The notes beneath the pieces were generated by a model that saw only the letters and a program-made list of their open reading frames with translations, did no database searches and was not told where the DNA came from. A stretch of 64,000 nt of DNA from Martinezella rhizogenes (GTDB taxonomy: Bacteria; Pseudomonadota; Alphaproteobacteria; Rhizobiales; Rhizobiaceae), in contig JAAMEZ010000041.1 in assembly GCA_013322215.1 (NCBI GenBank), forward strand, positions 154,422-218,421, read 5' to 3'. Of this stretch, positions 9,073 to 17,173 are shown in pieces (position 1 is the stretch's first letter; each line of letters opens with the position of its first letter). Position numbers and translations under genes: made by a program.

Positions 9073-10181
9073 CTATGCTGGGATCGGCACGTGCCGGGCA
9101 ATATCCCAGATAAAGCCAGCAAGTTCGCGCGCAATAGCGGTCAGAACACGAGGTTGTGGTTTCCCGGTTTTTGAAAGGTCCCGGTACCGCTTGCACAATC
9201 GCGTCTGCGCTTTCCAGCCAATATCTTTAATCTCTTGAGGCTGATGCTGACTGCGCTTCAAAAAAGGATGTCTTTCTCGAGGTGGGTGTCGATACGACAA
9301 CTAGCTTCAACCATCATGGTTCGGGCCAGGGCATTACCTGTCTTTGTAATGCGCCCCCGTCTGACTGTCCTGCCGCTGGAATGCTCACTTGGCACCAGCC
9401 CCAACCAGGCCATGAGCTGGCGTGGATTGTCGAAGCGGTTGATGTCGCCGATCTCTGCGGCCAGTGTCGCAGCGATGATCGTGTTGACGCCGCGCAATGA
9501 TCGCAGGGCATCGACCAGTGCATCAAAACGCCAATCCTTTACAGCATCTTTAATGGCCTGATCCAACGTGGCGATGCGCTCTTCGATCTGGCGGATGGTT
9601 CGCTTCAGTTCCTCAAAAGCCAGTTGCTGATGTGGAAAGCGGAATTTGCGCAGCTCATTGACCCAGCGCCAATGGATTTTGGTCCAGTAAGTAGGTCGAT
9701 TGTAGCGAAGGCCATGCCGCAGCAGAAAGCTCTGGAGCTGCTGTTTTGCAATCTTCAGCGCATCCAGGGACTGTTTGCGGGTTCGGATCAGATCCCGCAT
9801 AGCTTCCTGTTCTTCATCCGGTGTCCAGACCGGGGTCAATTCGCCTGCTCGCCACAGCCGCGCCAGCATTTCCGCATCGCGTCGATCGGTTTTGATCCGG
9901 TCGCCTGCACGACGAGGGATCATGGCCGGAGAGACGACAGCACAATCAAATCCAAGCTTCGTGAGCAAGCGATGCAGACCGTATCCGCATGGGCCTGCTT
10001 CATAGCAGAAGATGGGTTGGGTGTTTGCGGCAACAAGCCGCTTGGTGAGACCTAGAACACTATCTGCAGTATTTTCAATCACACCGTGAAATCGGATCTC
10101 TCGATTCCGACCGTCGTCAGCAATGGCGACAGCTATCGTGTCAGCATGAACGTCGAGGCCTACATAAACTATTTTCTCCAT
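9073..10181 (-). pseudogene. IS110-family transposase, frameshifted
   Basis: The N-terminal DEDD RuvC-like domain is intact: VGLDVHADT, FCYEAGPCGYG and KTDRRDAEM supply the acidic residues. The C-terminal transposase_20 domain includes PRQLMAWLGLVPSEHSSG with its Ser. Near 9297 the frame changes. The upstream frame ends prematurely after DTHLEKDILF, while SYRHPPRERHPFLKRSQH and IGWKAQTRLCKRYRDLS, the normal C-terminus, continue in another frame to 9073. The change fits loss of one G from a Trp codon (AGT TGG TCG read as AGT TGT CG). ATG 10181 is the start, preceded by GAAGGG. Confidence 0.85.
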
Positions 10182-10387
10182 GGCTTTTCCCTTCGAAACC
10201 AATATTGGCTCAGCAAGGAAAACCTAGCGGCTTTACCGCCAAAAATCGCTCATCTGGTCTAACCGAATTCGTGCATATTTCCCGTAGTTTGCGGCCTGTG
10301 CTGAATAAGAAGTTTTAGGGTGAAATGCTATTTAAGACTCAGTTTTGGGAACGGATATCCATCTCGATCATCACTTTCCCGGCCAAA

Positions 10388-10415
10388 CGTACGATTTCGC
10401 ACTAATCTTGTTCTG
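10388..10415 (-). repeat. Right arm of the 28-bp inverted repeat
   Basis: Perfect inverted match to 8768-8795; it lies 42 bp before the virH2 stop codon. Confidence 0.8.
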
Positions 10416-10456
10416 ATCCCTTTCTACGGCTTAATGCCAAGCGACAGTGGTTACGA

Positions 10457-11632
10457 TTATATAAGCGTAACCGGTAGACTAATCGGTCCGCGGAAGCCGA
10501 AGCCGCGCCATTGCACCGCGTCCGGGTTAGTCAGCGTCATGTTCGGAAAACGTTCAAACAGCGTAGGCAACATGATCGCCCCGACGGTTTGACGCGAGAT
10601 TTGCGCACCGGCACAGTGATGCGGCCCCGAGCCGAAGGACTGGTGCGCATTATTCTGGCGGAAGACATTGAAGCGCTCTCCGTCGTCAAAGACATCTTCA
10701 TCACGATTGGCAGAGGCTTGGATGGTCATCACGGTATCGCCCTTCGGGACAAGAAAACCGCGAATTTCCGTGTCCTCCAGGACGAGGCGCGAACTCGCCT
10801 GGATCGGAGCAACCCAGCGCACGCCCTCCTCGAAGACTTGCCCCCAGCACTGCTGCCTCTTAACCTCCTCGAACTGCTCCGGATTGGTCAGCAATCCATA
10901 GATGATCGTGCCAAGAGCGTCGCGAGGCTCGTTGATGCCTCCGCCGACGGCGATTTTGATGTTGGCGTAAATCTGGCTCATGGGTATGGGATCAGACGCG
11001 GTCACCATGATCGCGAAAGCCGAGGGGTTCGGTTCCGCCCGGTGCTTTTCGACCAAGTTGTCGAAGAGCCGGTTCATCTCCGCATTGGCTTCGTTTGCCC
11101 GCTCGAAAGGCTCAGGCCGCCATCCGAAGTTGCCCGCCCCTTCAATTAGCCGCTGCGACCAACGTATCATTTCTGCGTCGGATGCTTCGCTAATTCCAAG
11201 GATATGAGCCAGGATACGGGCAGCCACCGGGCCGCAGATCTCCGCGAACAGATCTACTGTGCTGCCGCGGGATAGGCGATCAAGATACTCGTTTACAATG
11301 TCCCGATAGATCGCCGCCCAATGCTCCGCGGTCGTTTTGGGAGCAAAGGCCTTAGCCATGGCCATTCTTTCGCGGGCGTGTTCCGCGCCGTCCTTGCGCA
11401 TTAGAGTATGGGCCTGGAAGGCCGGCTTCATTGGCGTGTTGGGGTCATCCGAACTGAAGCGCCTGGGCTGATCCTTCACCATCTTCGTATCGGAGGCCTT
11501 GGTCAGAAACGTTCGCATCACTGAGGCGACCCGCACCACCGGGGTCTGCGCGCGCATTCGGCGATAAATCGGATAGGGATCAAGTGTAAGGTCGTCGATT
11601 GTGGTTACGCGATCCACTGGTGCCAATTGCAT
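10457..11632 (-). CDS. virH2: VirH2, cytochrome P450 that demethylates phenolics
   Basis: This 391-aa soluble bacterial P450 has the haem-binding signature FGSGPHHCAGAQ near residue 345 with the thiolate Cys, and an EGVRW ExxR-type K-helix. The family member VirH2 O-demethylates ferulic acid and related vir-inducing phenolics, thereby detoxifying them. The I-helix reads GGGINEPRDALG, so the usual acid-Thr pair of the proton relay is replaced, as noted in some demethylating P450s. It lies 76 bp downstream of virH1 on the same strand and is probably cotranscribed. The start is ATG 11632. Confidence 0.9.
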   Translation of the reverse strand: MQLAPVDRVTTIDDLTLDPYPIYRRMRAQTPVVRVASVMRTFLTKASDTKMVKDQPRRFSSDDPNTPMKPAFQAHTLMRKDGAEHARERMAMAKAFAPKTTAEHWAAIYRDIVNEYLDRLSRGSTVDLFAEICGPVAARILAHILGISEASDAEMIRWSQRLIEGAGNFGWRPEPFERANEANAEMNRLFDNLVEKHRAEPNPSAFAIMVTASDPIPMSQIYANIKIAVGGGINEPRDALGTIIYGLLTNPEQFEEVKRQQCWGQVFEEGVRWVAPIQASSRLVLEDTEIRGFLVPKGDTVMTIQASANRDEDVFDDGERFNVFRQNNAHQSFGSGPHHCAGAQISRQTVGAIMLPTLFERFPNMTLTNPDAVQWRGFGFRGPISLPVTLI

Positions 11633-11708
11633 TGGGAGTTCTCCCGGTTCATTTAATCCTGGCTGTGATACTCAACGTCATCTCCGTCAACCGAACGGAA
11701 CGGTGACC

Positions 11709-12968
11709 TCACCGATCGACGCCCAGATTGACTGTCATCCCCGTGGCGCGCCGTGCACCCCCGTGACCTATCATCCGTGGCCAGTCGCCTGTCACCCTAA
11801 GGCTCGGCGCGCGGCGCAGAAGTGTTCTAAGTCCTTCTTGCAATTCAATCCGCGCCAGAGCTTCGCCGAGGCACCGATGCACACCCGCGCCAAATCCGAG
11901 GTGCCTGCGCATTTGTTTGCGTTTTATGTCAAAAAGCTGAGGATGCTCGTAGTGTCTCTCGTCCCGCAGGCCGGACATGATGCTTAGGGCTAGGAAACTT
12001 CCCTTTGGCAATACGTACCCATCCAGATCAATATCTTCGAGCGCCAACCGCGGGAAAGACCCAACTGATGGCTCGAAGCGAAGCCCTTCCTCCACTGCGG
12101 CCGCGACGCCGGATTGATCGTGGCATAGAGAGGACCAGACAACAGGATTTTGCAGCAAAAGAGTCGGCAGCATCACCATCGCGTTACGAGTTGCATCGCT
12201 TCCGGCGAGTATGAGAAACACCAATTGCATGATCTCCTCGATGGGTGAAAGCGTTCCTTCTTCCCGCACCGCTTTCAAGTAGCAAGAGAGGAAGTCATCG
12301 CTTATACGTCGGCTGCGATCCGCTACCACTGCCCGGACATAATCCTGGAGCTCGACGGCAGAAGCCTCAATCTCCGGAAAATCGTCTTCTCCCCACGAAG
12401 GACTTAAGCAGCGCGAAACGTTGTAAACAAGTCGTGTGAAGAAAGGTGCATCCCCAAATGGCAAACCAAGTACACTGGCAATCGTTAGCGCAGGCAATTT
12501 CGACGCGTACATTTCAGCAAAGTCAAAATCGTCAACTCTCGGTACATCGTCCCACAAATGCTCCGTTAACTTCGTGATCTCCGGGCGTAGCGCGTCGATC
12601 ATCCGGAATGCAAAGGTCTTCGCAAAGGCTGAGCGCCGTTTCACATGGACCTCGCCGTTTGAAAAGAGCATGCTGTAGCGGATTAAGTCGAAAACGGCGC
12701 CGCGGGTTACGCCTCGATTTAACATGAGTTCTGTTTCTATTTGCCTCGTACGAGGATCGGTGCCCAGCAGAAAGATATCATCCGCGCGGAGAACCAAAAA
12801 GACGCCGTCCTCCCTCCGAAGGAACGGGCGCTTAGGTCGCCATTCAGCAAAAATTTCATGGCCTTCAGAATCAAGCCTGCTTACAGGAACAGCATCAGGA
12901 TCGAGCTCTTTTGGCTGCGTGGCGTTTTGAAACTGCTGGTCGGTCCCAGAAATGCTGCTCGTGATCAT
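11709..12968 (-). CDS. virH1: VirH1, cytochrome P450
   Basis: This 419-aa P450 has the haem motif FGAGVHRCLGEALAR near residue 367, EEGLRFEP (ExxR) and a classical I-helix LILAGSDATRNA. It is the first gene of the virH (pinF) operon, which is induced by plant phenolics through VirA/VirG. Its substrate is not established; VirH2 accounts for the known O-demethylase activity. Length and gene order agree with virH1 of other Ti plasmids. The C-terminal region ends in ARRATGMTVNLGVDR. Confidence 0.9.
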   Translation of the reverse strand: MITSSISGTDQQFQNATQPKELDPDAVPVSRLDSEGHEIFAEWRPKRPFLRREDGVFLVLRADDIFLLGTDPRTRQIETELMLNRGVTRGAVFDLIRYSMLFSNGEVHVKRRSAFAKTFAFRMIDALRPEITKLTEHLWDDVPRVDDFDFAEMYASKLPALTIASVLGLPFGDAPFFTRLVYNVSRCLSPSWGEDDFPEIEASAVELQDYVRAVVADRSRRISDDFLSCYLKAVREEGTLSPIEEIMQLVFLILAGSDATRNAMVMLPTLLLQNPVVWSSLCHDQSGVAAAVEEGLRFEPSVGSFPRLALEDIDLDGYVLPKGSFLALSIMSGLRDERHYEHPQLFDIKRKQMRRHLGFGAGVHRCLGEALARIELQEGLRTLLRRAPSLRVTGDWPRMIGHGGARRATGMTVNLGVDR

Positions 12969-13421
12969 TTTTACATACTTTCATCGAAGTCGATACCAGA
13001 ATCGACGTAAACCGTATGGGAATTCAAAGCCTTAGCTTCAATAATAAGCCTTCGGTTTAACGTAGCAACAAAAGATATGTCGACAAATTTGAATCTCGTT
13101 TCATCTGTAATATGGTCGAAATTATATTTCCGGCTTTGGTGCTTGAGGCGCTCGTCGCACAGGCCGCAGGCTACCGTCGACCAACTTTGTCCGTCGCGGA
13201 ATTGGTGGAAAGCTGTAGGGATTGCGCCTAAGTTTGCCGCAAAGGCATTGTCCATTTTAAGCACAAAAGTTAGATGTGCGAATTCCACTCTGAACCCGGC
13301 CGCCATTCCAATCATTGACCGGCCACCATTCCTATCAATAACCGGTCAGTTTCCGGCACTCAAGTTCCCCTGGGTCAGCAACATTGGCATGTGTCCCCTC
13401 GATATCCACGAGGGGAATTTA
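12969..13421. other. virH promoter region up to the IS21 fragment
   Basis: The region contains a candidate vir box for virH at 13098-13109. A 114-codon minus-strand frame (12971-13315) runs through it, but its product has no recognisable feature and it overlaps the expected promoter, so it is not called. The right part (13310-13421), with the repeated words CCGGCCACC and CCGGTCA, is probably the terminal region of the IS21 element. Confidence 0.45.
13098..13109 (-). promoter_or_regulatory. candidate vir box upstream of virH1
   Basis: Read on minus, TACAGATGAAAC matches TNCAATTGAAAY at 10 of 12. It is centred about 135 bp upstream of the virH1 start, a gene known to be VirG-controlled. Confidence 0.5.
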
Positions 13422-13960
13422 ATGCCTGCAAAAAGAAAGCTGACCATGCGACACATACGACAAATGCTGCGGCTTGCGGGTAGCGGAACGAGTAGCCGCG
13501 AGATCGCTGTAATGCTTGGCATTGCTCGCAGCACCGTGCAGGACAACTTGAAGCGGGCTGCGATGGCAGGGCTGAGTTGGGCCCTCGCCAGCGGCCTGAC
13601 AGACGATGTTCTCGAGGCCAAGCTCTTCGTTCACCCCGGCGTCAAGCGGGGCCAGCGACTGCGCCAAGAGCCCGACTGGGGACCGCTTTCAATCGAGCTG
13701 AAGAAGCCAGGCGTGACGCTGCTGATTCTTTGGGAGGAATACCGCAGCGCCCATCCGGATGGGTATGGATATAGCCGTTTTTGCCAGCTGTTCCGCGGCT
13801 TTGAGAAGCGCCTGTCACCGACGATGCGCCAGGAACACATCGCCGGCGACAAAGTCTTCGTTGATTATTCCGGCAAGAAGGTGCCGATTGTCGATCGCAA
13901 GACCGGTGAGATCCGCGAGGCGGAACTGTTCCTCGGCGTGCTCGGCGCGTCGAGCTACTG
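13422..13960 (+). pseudogene. IS21-family istA fragment (N-terminal 180 residues)
   Basis: The frame starting MPAKRKLTMRHIRQMLRL carries the helix-turn-helix SSREIAVMLGIARSTVQ and the start of the DDE core (VDYSGKKVPIVDRKTGE, FLGVLGASSY) of IS21-type IstA transposases. Homology ends abruptly after ASSY at about 13958. The open frame runs on to 14330 only because it reads through the antisense of a P-loop gene and the DUF4432 gene. The rest of istA and all of istB are absent. A deletion from inside the IS into the neighbouring operon explains this. Confidence 0.85.
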
Positions 13961-14048
13961 TACGAGAGGAAGATCGGTGATCTTGGCGAGTTGCTTCGCA
14001 AGCGTGGATTTTCCAGCACCTGGGCAACCGACGATCAAGACGCGTTTC
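13959..14048 (-). pseudogene. Truncated P-loop nucleotide kinase-like gene (N-terminal 30 residues)
   Basis: On minus, ATG 14048 opens MKRVLIVGCPGAGKSTLAKQ followed by LAKITDLPLV, a textbook Walker A start of small AAA/adenylate-kinase-like or topology-modulation-type proteins. The frame is cut at 13959 where the IS21 fragment begins. It is co-oriented with and 36 bp downstream of the DUF4432 gene, so it was probably the last gene of the extended acc transcription unit. Confidence 0.75.
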
Positions 14049-14084
14049 ATTTCCTGTCCCCCGTTTGAGGCCCTACCAGCTCCT

Positions 14085-15068
14085 TTAGTTGGAACAACAG
14101 CAATCGGTCAGTTCAACTTGCAACGAGTTCTTGCAGCTTTCGCCAGGCAGAAGCAAAGGTCTGTCCTGTGCCAGGTCGGTGCGGGGTTCGACGCCGAGCG
14201 CAAACACTCCAGACTGATAAGCTCTCCAGATAGCAAGCTTGTTCAGTTGGTCGCGAGTGAACGTCAGGCCGACGGATATGTCGAGTTCACGGTTGCTGAC
14301 AACGATCGGATCCGCTTCCGGAATCTCTAGGCTATCGACCGAGTCGACGTATTCGCCGTAATCGTCACTTGGCCGAGGTGGATCCACGACCAATTTTGCC
14401 GCAAGGAGCTCAGGAAGACCCGTGATCTCGAGGTTCTGATCCAGAAACGGATAGCCGTAGTTCAGGTGATAGATTATTGCATGTCCAGACGGGCGAAACC
14501 CCCGGTTTGTCACTGTGTCGTCAATCCGCAGCACCTGACCAAAGACTGGTAAAGTGATCCTCCGTCTCAGCTCCAGGTTTTCGCCGAAGACACTTGCCTG
14601 CCTGACGATCCCCTCACAGAAGATCTCACCGGATTCTGGGTCGACGTCATATCCGACCAATCTTGCTTTTTCGGTCGAGATTCTGCCATGCTGAGGCATG
14701 CTTTTCGTCTTCAGGTGCGGATGATTATAGTGGGCCATATCAACTTCCAGAGGACGGCTGATGTGGTCGAGCCCGCATGTCACAAGGAAGCCATCGAAGT
14801 TGCGCATGAAAGCCCAGCCGCCTTCGGAGCCTGGATCAACCATTGGAAAACGCATCTGAATCGGCGAGTTCCAACCAATATTGGTCCCCCTAAACGAAAG
14901 GCTGGAAATATCGAAGCCGCGATCCAACGCCACTTCGAACGCAATTCCTGTTGCATTTCGAGCGATCAACAGCCGTTGGCCACGCGCCGGACCGTCCTCG
15001 AGGGTCGCCAGCCGGATATCTGCTATGGCTCTTAGGTCGGGTGTTTTCTTGAGAAGTTCGATGTCCAT
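14085..15068 (-). CDS. DUF4432 aldose-1-epimerase-like protein
   Basis: This 327-aa protein resembles the DUF4432 branch of the galactose mutarotase-like superfamily: EVALDRGFDISSLSFRG, GWAFMRNFDGFLVTCGLDH, LPQHGRIS-type segment (MPQHGRISTEKA) and YHLNYGYPFL. Such proteins fold as a beta-sandwich and are often found with carbohydrate catabolism genes; the reaction is not established. ATG 15068 (MDIELLKK) is preferred over the longer frame. It follows the Nudix gene by 20 bp and so extends the acc operon. A role in handling the arabinose or sucrose part of agrocinopine is inference. Confidence 0.75.
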   Translation of the reverse strand: MDIELLKKTPDLRAIADIRLATLEDGPARGQRLLIARNATGIAFEVALDRGFDISSLSFRGTNIGWNSPIQMRFPMVDPGSEGGWAFMRNFDGFLVTCGLDHISRPLEVDMAHYNHPHLKTKSMPQHGRISTEKARLVGYDVDPESGEIFCEGIVRQASVFGENLELRRRITLPVFGQVLRIDDTVTNRGFRPSGHAIIYHLNYGYPFLDQNLEITGLPELLAAKLVVDPPRPSDDYGEYVDSVDSLEIPEADPIVVSNRELDISVGLTFTRDQLNKLAIWRAYQSGVFALGVEPRTDLAQDRPLLLPGESCKNSLQVELTDCCCSN

Positions 15069-15088
15069 GTCGTCCTCAATTGTGTGGG

Positions 15089-15547
15089 TCACTGCTGTCG
15101 CAGCTTTAAAAGCAGTTGTTTGAGCTCCGGCTCGATAACCAATCCAGAAGCTTCCTCCGGAGAAAACCACCTGATCTGGCGTTGTCCTTTCTCGGGGAAA
15201 TCATCCTTCAGGGTCGATACGGTCAGCAGGTGAACCTGAACCAGACAAGGGATGAATTCGTCATGTGATACCTTCTTGTCATAGCGGTAGTGACCATACG
15301 GGTTTTTGCAGACTCTTCCCCGCACGCCGGCTTCTTCCCAAGCTTCCTCCCGTGCGACTCGATGAAGCTTTTTCCTGCCCTCCGACCAGCCCTTGGGGAT
15401 TACCCAGCGGCCAGTTTCGCGGCTGGTGATCAGAAGCGCTTCCATCTCGCTGTTAACAAGGCTTGTCGAGCGTACGCAAATCGCGCCGCATTGGTCCGCG
15501 TCGACCAGTGGCGATCTGTGACCGTTATTGTCAGAGGCGCGCCGCAT
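15089..15547 (-). CDS. Nudix hydrolase in the acc operon
   Basis: This 152-aa protein has the variant Nudix box GWSEGRKKLHRVAREEAWEE followed by AGV. The EAWEEAG core that binds metal is kept, but the canonical RE dyad and first Glu are altered, as in a rhizobial group with VIPKGW-type starts similar to diphosphoinositol-polyphosphate phosphohydrolases. The start codon overlaps the accG stop by one base (TAATG), so translation is likely coupled. The substrate is unknown; hydrolysis of a nucleoside diphosphate or phosphoryl-sugar intermediate is possible. Confidence 0.85.
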   Translation of the reverse strand: MRRASDNNGHRSPLVDADQCGAICVRSTSLVNSEMEALLITSRETGRWVIPKGWSEGRKKLHRVAREEAWEEAGVRGRVCKNPYGHYRYDKKVSHDEFIPCLVQVHLLTVSTLKDDFPEKGQRQIRWFSPEEASGLVIEPELKQLLLKLRQQ

Positions 15548-16365
15548 TATGCGGCCAGCGCCACTTTATCGAGCAACGGCTTCACCTTCTCCAGGAAGTC
15601 GTGGCTGCCACAAGCAAACCGGAGTTTGGCCGACAAGTCGGTCCTGTCCCAGTCGATCGTATCCGCAACACCCAGATTGCTCAAAATAGGCAACGCTGCC
15701 ATAACGTCCCACGTCGAGTCTCCCAATGAAACGTAGCCATCTGTCTCGCCCATGGCCACCTCGACCATCGAGAGTGTCGCAGCGCCGCAGAAACGGAAGC
15801 TGATATTGAGATCATCCGAGATATAACGGATGACTTCGAGCCTGTCCGCTGTCGAAGCCGAAGGATGGTAGCTGAACCCGGTCGATGCACGCGACATATC
15901 GAGCGGCGGAAGTGGCTTGACCGCCATGCCGTTGAGCTTCGTCTCCACCGTTTTCCCTCCAACAAACATCAGGTTTCGGACTGGAGCGAAGATAACCCCG
16001 AATGTAGGACGCTTGTTTTCATAGAGACCGATGGAAATTGCCCAGTTCTGACCGCCGCGGACGAAATTGAATGTCCCATCAATCGGATCGATCACCCAGA
16101 TACGACCTGAACGCCCTTTGATTTCGCCCCCTTCTTCTCCAAATATGCCGTCTGCGGGAAACGCCTCCCGCAACTGCGCGATAAGAAATGTTTCGACCTC
16201 CTTGTCCGCCTTCGTCACAAGATCGAGATGTCCCTTGGTCTCGACCGACAGGCTCGATAGGGAGCGGAAATGAGCGAGGGCAAGGTCGCCTGCCTTGCGC
16301 GCGATCTCTTCCACAATCGAAGCTGTTTCTCCTGCGTGAGATGTCGATGTGTCCCGATCAGCCAT
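15547..16365 (-). CDS. accG: AccG, arabinose-phosphate phosphatase of the inositol monophosphatase family
   Basis: This 272-aa protein has the inositol-monophosphatase metal-binding signatures FGEEGGE and IWVIDPIDGTFNFVRG, and the C-terminal STWDVMAALPIL motif. In agrocinopine catabolism AccG is known to dephosphorylate arabinose-2-phosphate released by AccF. ATG 16365 (MADRDTSTS) overlaps the accF stop by 8 bp; the longer frame upstream reads through accF in another frame. Cytoplasmic, last of the classical acc genes. Confidence 0.92.
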   Translation of the reverse strand: MADRDTSTSHAGETASIVEEIARKAGDLALAHFRSLSSLSVETKGHLDLVTKADKEVETFLIAQLREAFPADGIFGEEGGEIKGRSGRIWVIDPIDGTFNFVRGGQNWAISIGLYENKRPTFGVIFAPVRNLMFVGGKTVETKLNGMAVKPLPPLDMSRASTGFSYHPSASTADRLEVIRYISDDLNISFRFCGAATLSMVEVAMGETDGYVSLGDSTWDVMAALPILSNLGVADTIDWDRTDLSAKLRFACGSHDFLEKVKPLLDKVALAA

Positions 16366-17158
16366 TTGCACGGTCCTTGAGCCTGGCGACCTGTGCGACG
16401 TCGTCTCCGAGCAACTGATCCAACTGACCTTCACGAACCCACTGAACGACCTGCGTTTCCACGTCCACGCCGTACTGCGCGAGTTTTTCATGGTACCCCG
16501 TCGGTAGGTAGCAAAAAGCGGCAAATCCCTCGTTGTGGAGTTGGCGGGCTTCACCGCTGGCGAAATGGTAGATCTCGATGTTCATGGCATCGAGATTGGC
16601 CTGACGGGCAAGGGCGGCTGGATCGATGAGGCGCGAATGCATCAGGCCAACGGTCGGTACCTCGGGAATTGCTTCCTTGACGGCCTTCAGCTGAACGTAG
16701 TCGAAGGAAGAGAACTGGAGGAGATCCGCACAGCCCAATTCATCGATGAGCGTCCTCAACTTTGGGAAGAAGACGTCGTTCGCGTCGTAGATCTTCAGTT
16801 CAAGCTGATAGATAATGCCAAGCTCACGGGCGAGCTGAAGCGCGTCCTTAAGTAGCGGCACACGCTCTCCGACAAACTCCGAACTGAACCAACTCCCTGC
16901 GTCGAGTTTCGACAACTCCGAATAGGTCATGTCGTGAACGATGCCGTGACCGTCTGTTGTGCGGTCGACGGTCTTGTCGTGAATCAGCACAAGTTCTCCA
17001 TCGCGGGTAATTCCGAGATCGGTTTCGCATGTGACGTTACGTCCGCCGAATTCAAACGCCTTCCGAAACGCCGCGAGCGTGTTTTCGGGGGCGCCGGCGC
17101 TGTGGCCGCGATGGCCGCCCAGGCGGATCGTCTCCGGTGTCATTCTGAGAGGGTTCAT
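16358..17158 (-). CDS. accF: AccF, agrocinopine phosphodiesterase (GDPD family)
   Basis: This 266-aa protein belongs to the glycerophosphodiester phosphodiesterase family: LGGHRGHSAGAPENTLAAF (catalytic HRG and PENT), then CETDLGITRDGELVLIHD with the metal-binding Glu-Asp and second His. AccF cleaves agrocinopine A (and agrocin 84) to release arabinose-2-phosphate. ATG 17158 (MNPLRM) is chosen because AAAGGA sits six bases upstream; ATG 17164 would be too close. It starts 15 bp after the accE stop. Confidence 0.92.
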   Translation of the reverse strand: MNPLRMTPETIRLGGHRGHSAGAPENTLAAFRKAFEFGGRNVTCETDLGITRDGELVLIHDKTVDRTTDGHGIVHDMTYSELSKLDAGSWFSSEFVGERVPLLKDALQLARELGIIYQLELKIYDANDVFFPKLRTLIDELGCADLLQFSSFDYVQLKAVKEAIPEVPTVGLMHSRLIDPAALARQANLDAMNIEIYHFASGEARQLHNEGFAAFCYLPTGYHEKLAQYGVDVETQVVQWVREGQLDQLLGDDVAQVARLKDRANG

Positions 17159-17173
17159 TTTCATTCCTTTCGT

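Larger units (their letters stand above)
8768..10415. mobile_element. Insert bounded by a perfect 28-bp inverted repeat and carrying an IS110-type transposase
   Basis: Positions 8768-8795 and 10388-10415 are perfect inverted copies (outer end CAGAACAAGATTAG). Between them lies an IS110-family transposase gene with a 1-bp deletion. IS110 elements generally lack long terminal inverted repeats, so the repeat more likely belongs to an older element or MITE into which the IS110 copy inserted. The segments 8796-9070 and 10203-10387 would then be remnants of that host element; no gene is seen in either. Confidence 0.6.

Noticed and set aside
12971..13315. A 114-codon minus-strand frame upstream of virH1
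   Set aside because: It overlaps the expected virH promoter and candidate vir box and has no recognisable product or ribosome-binding site.
13961..14330. The C-terminal half of the 417-codon plus-strand frame starting near istA
   Set aside because: Read-through of antisense sequence of the P-loop stump and DUF4432 gene; not transposase.
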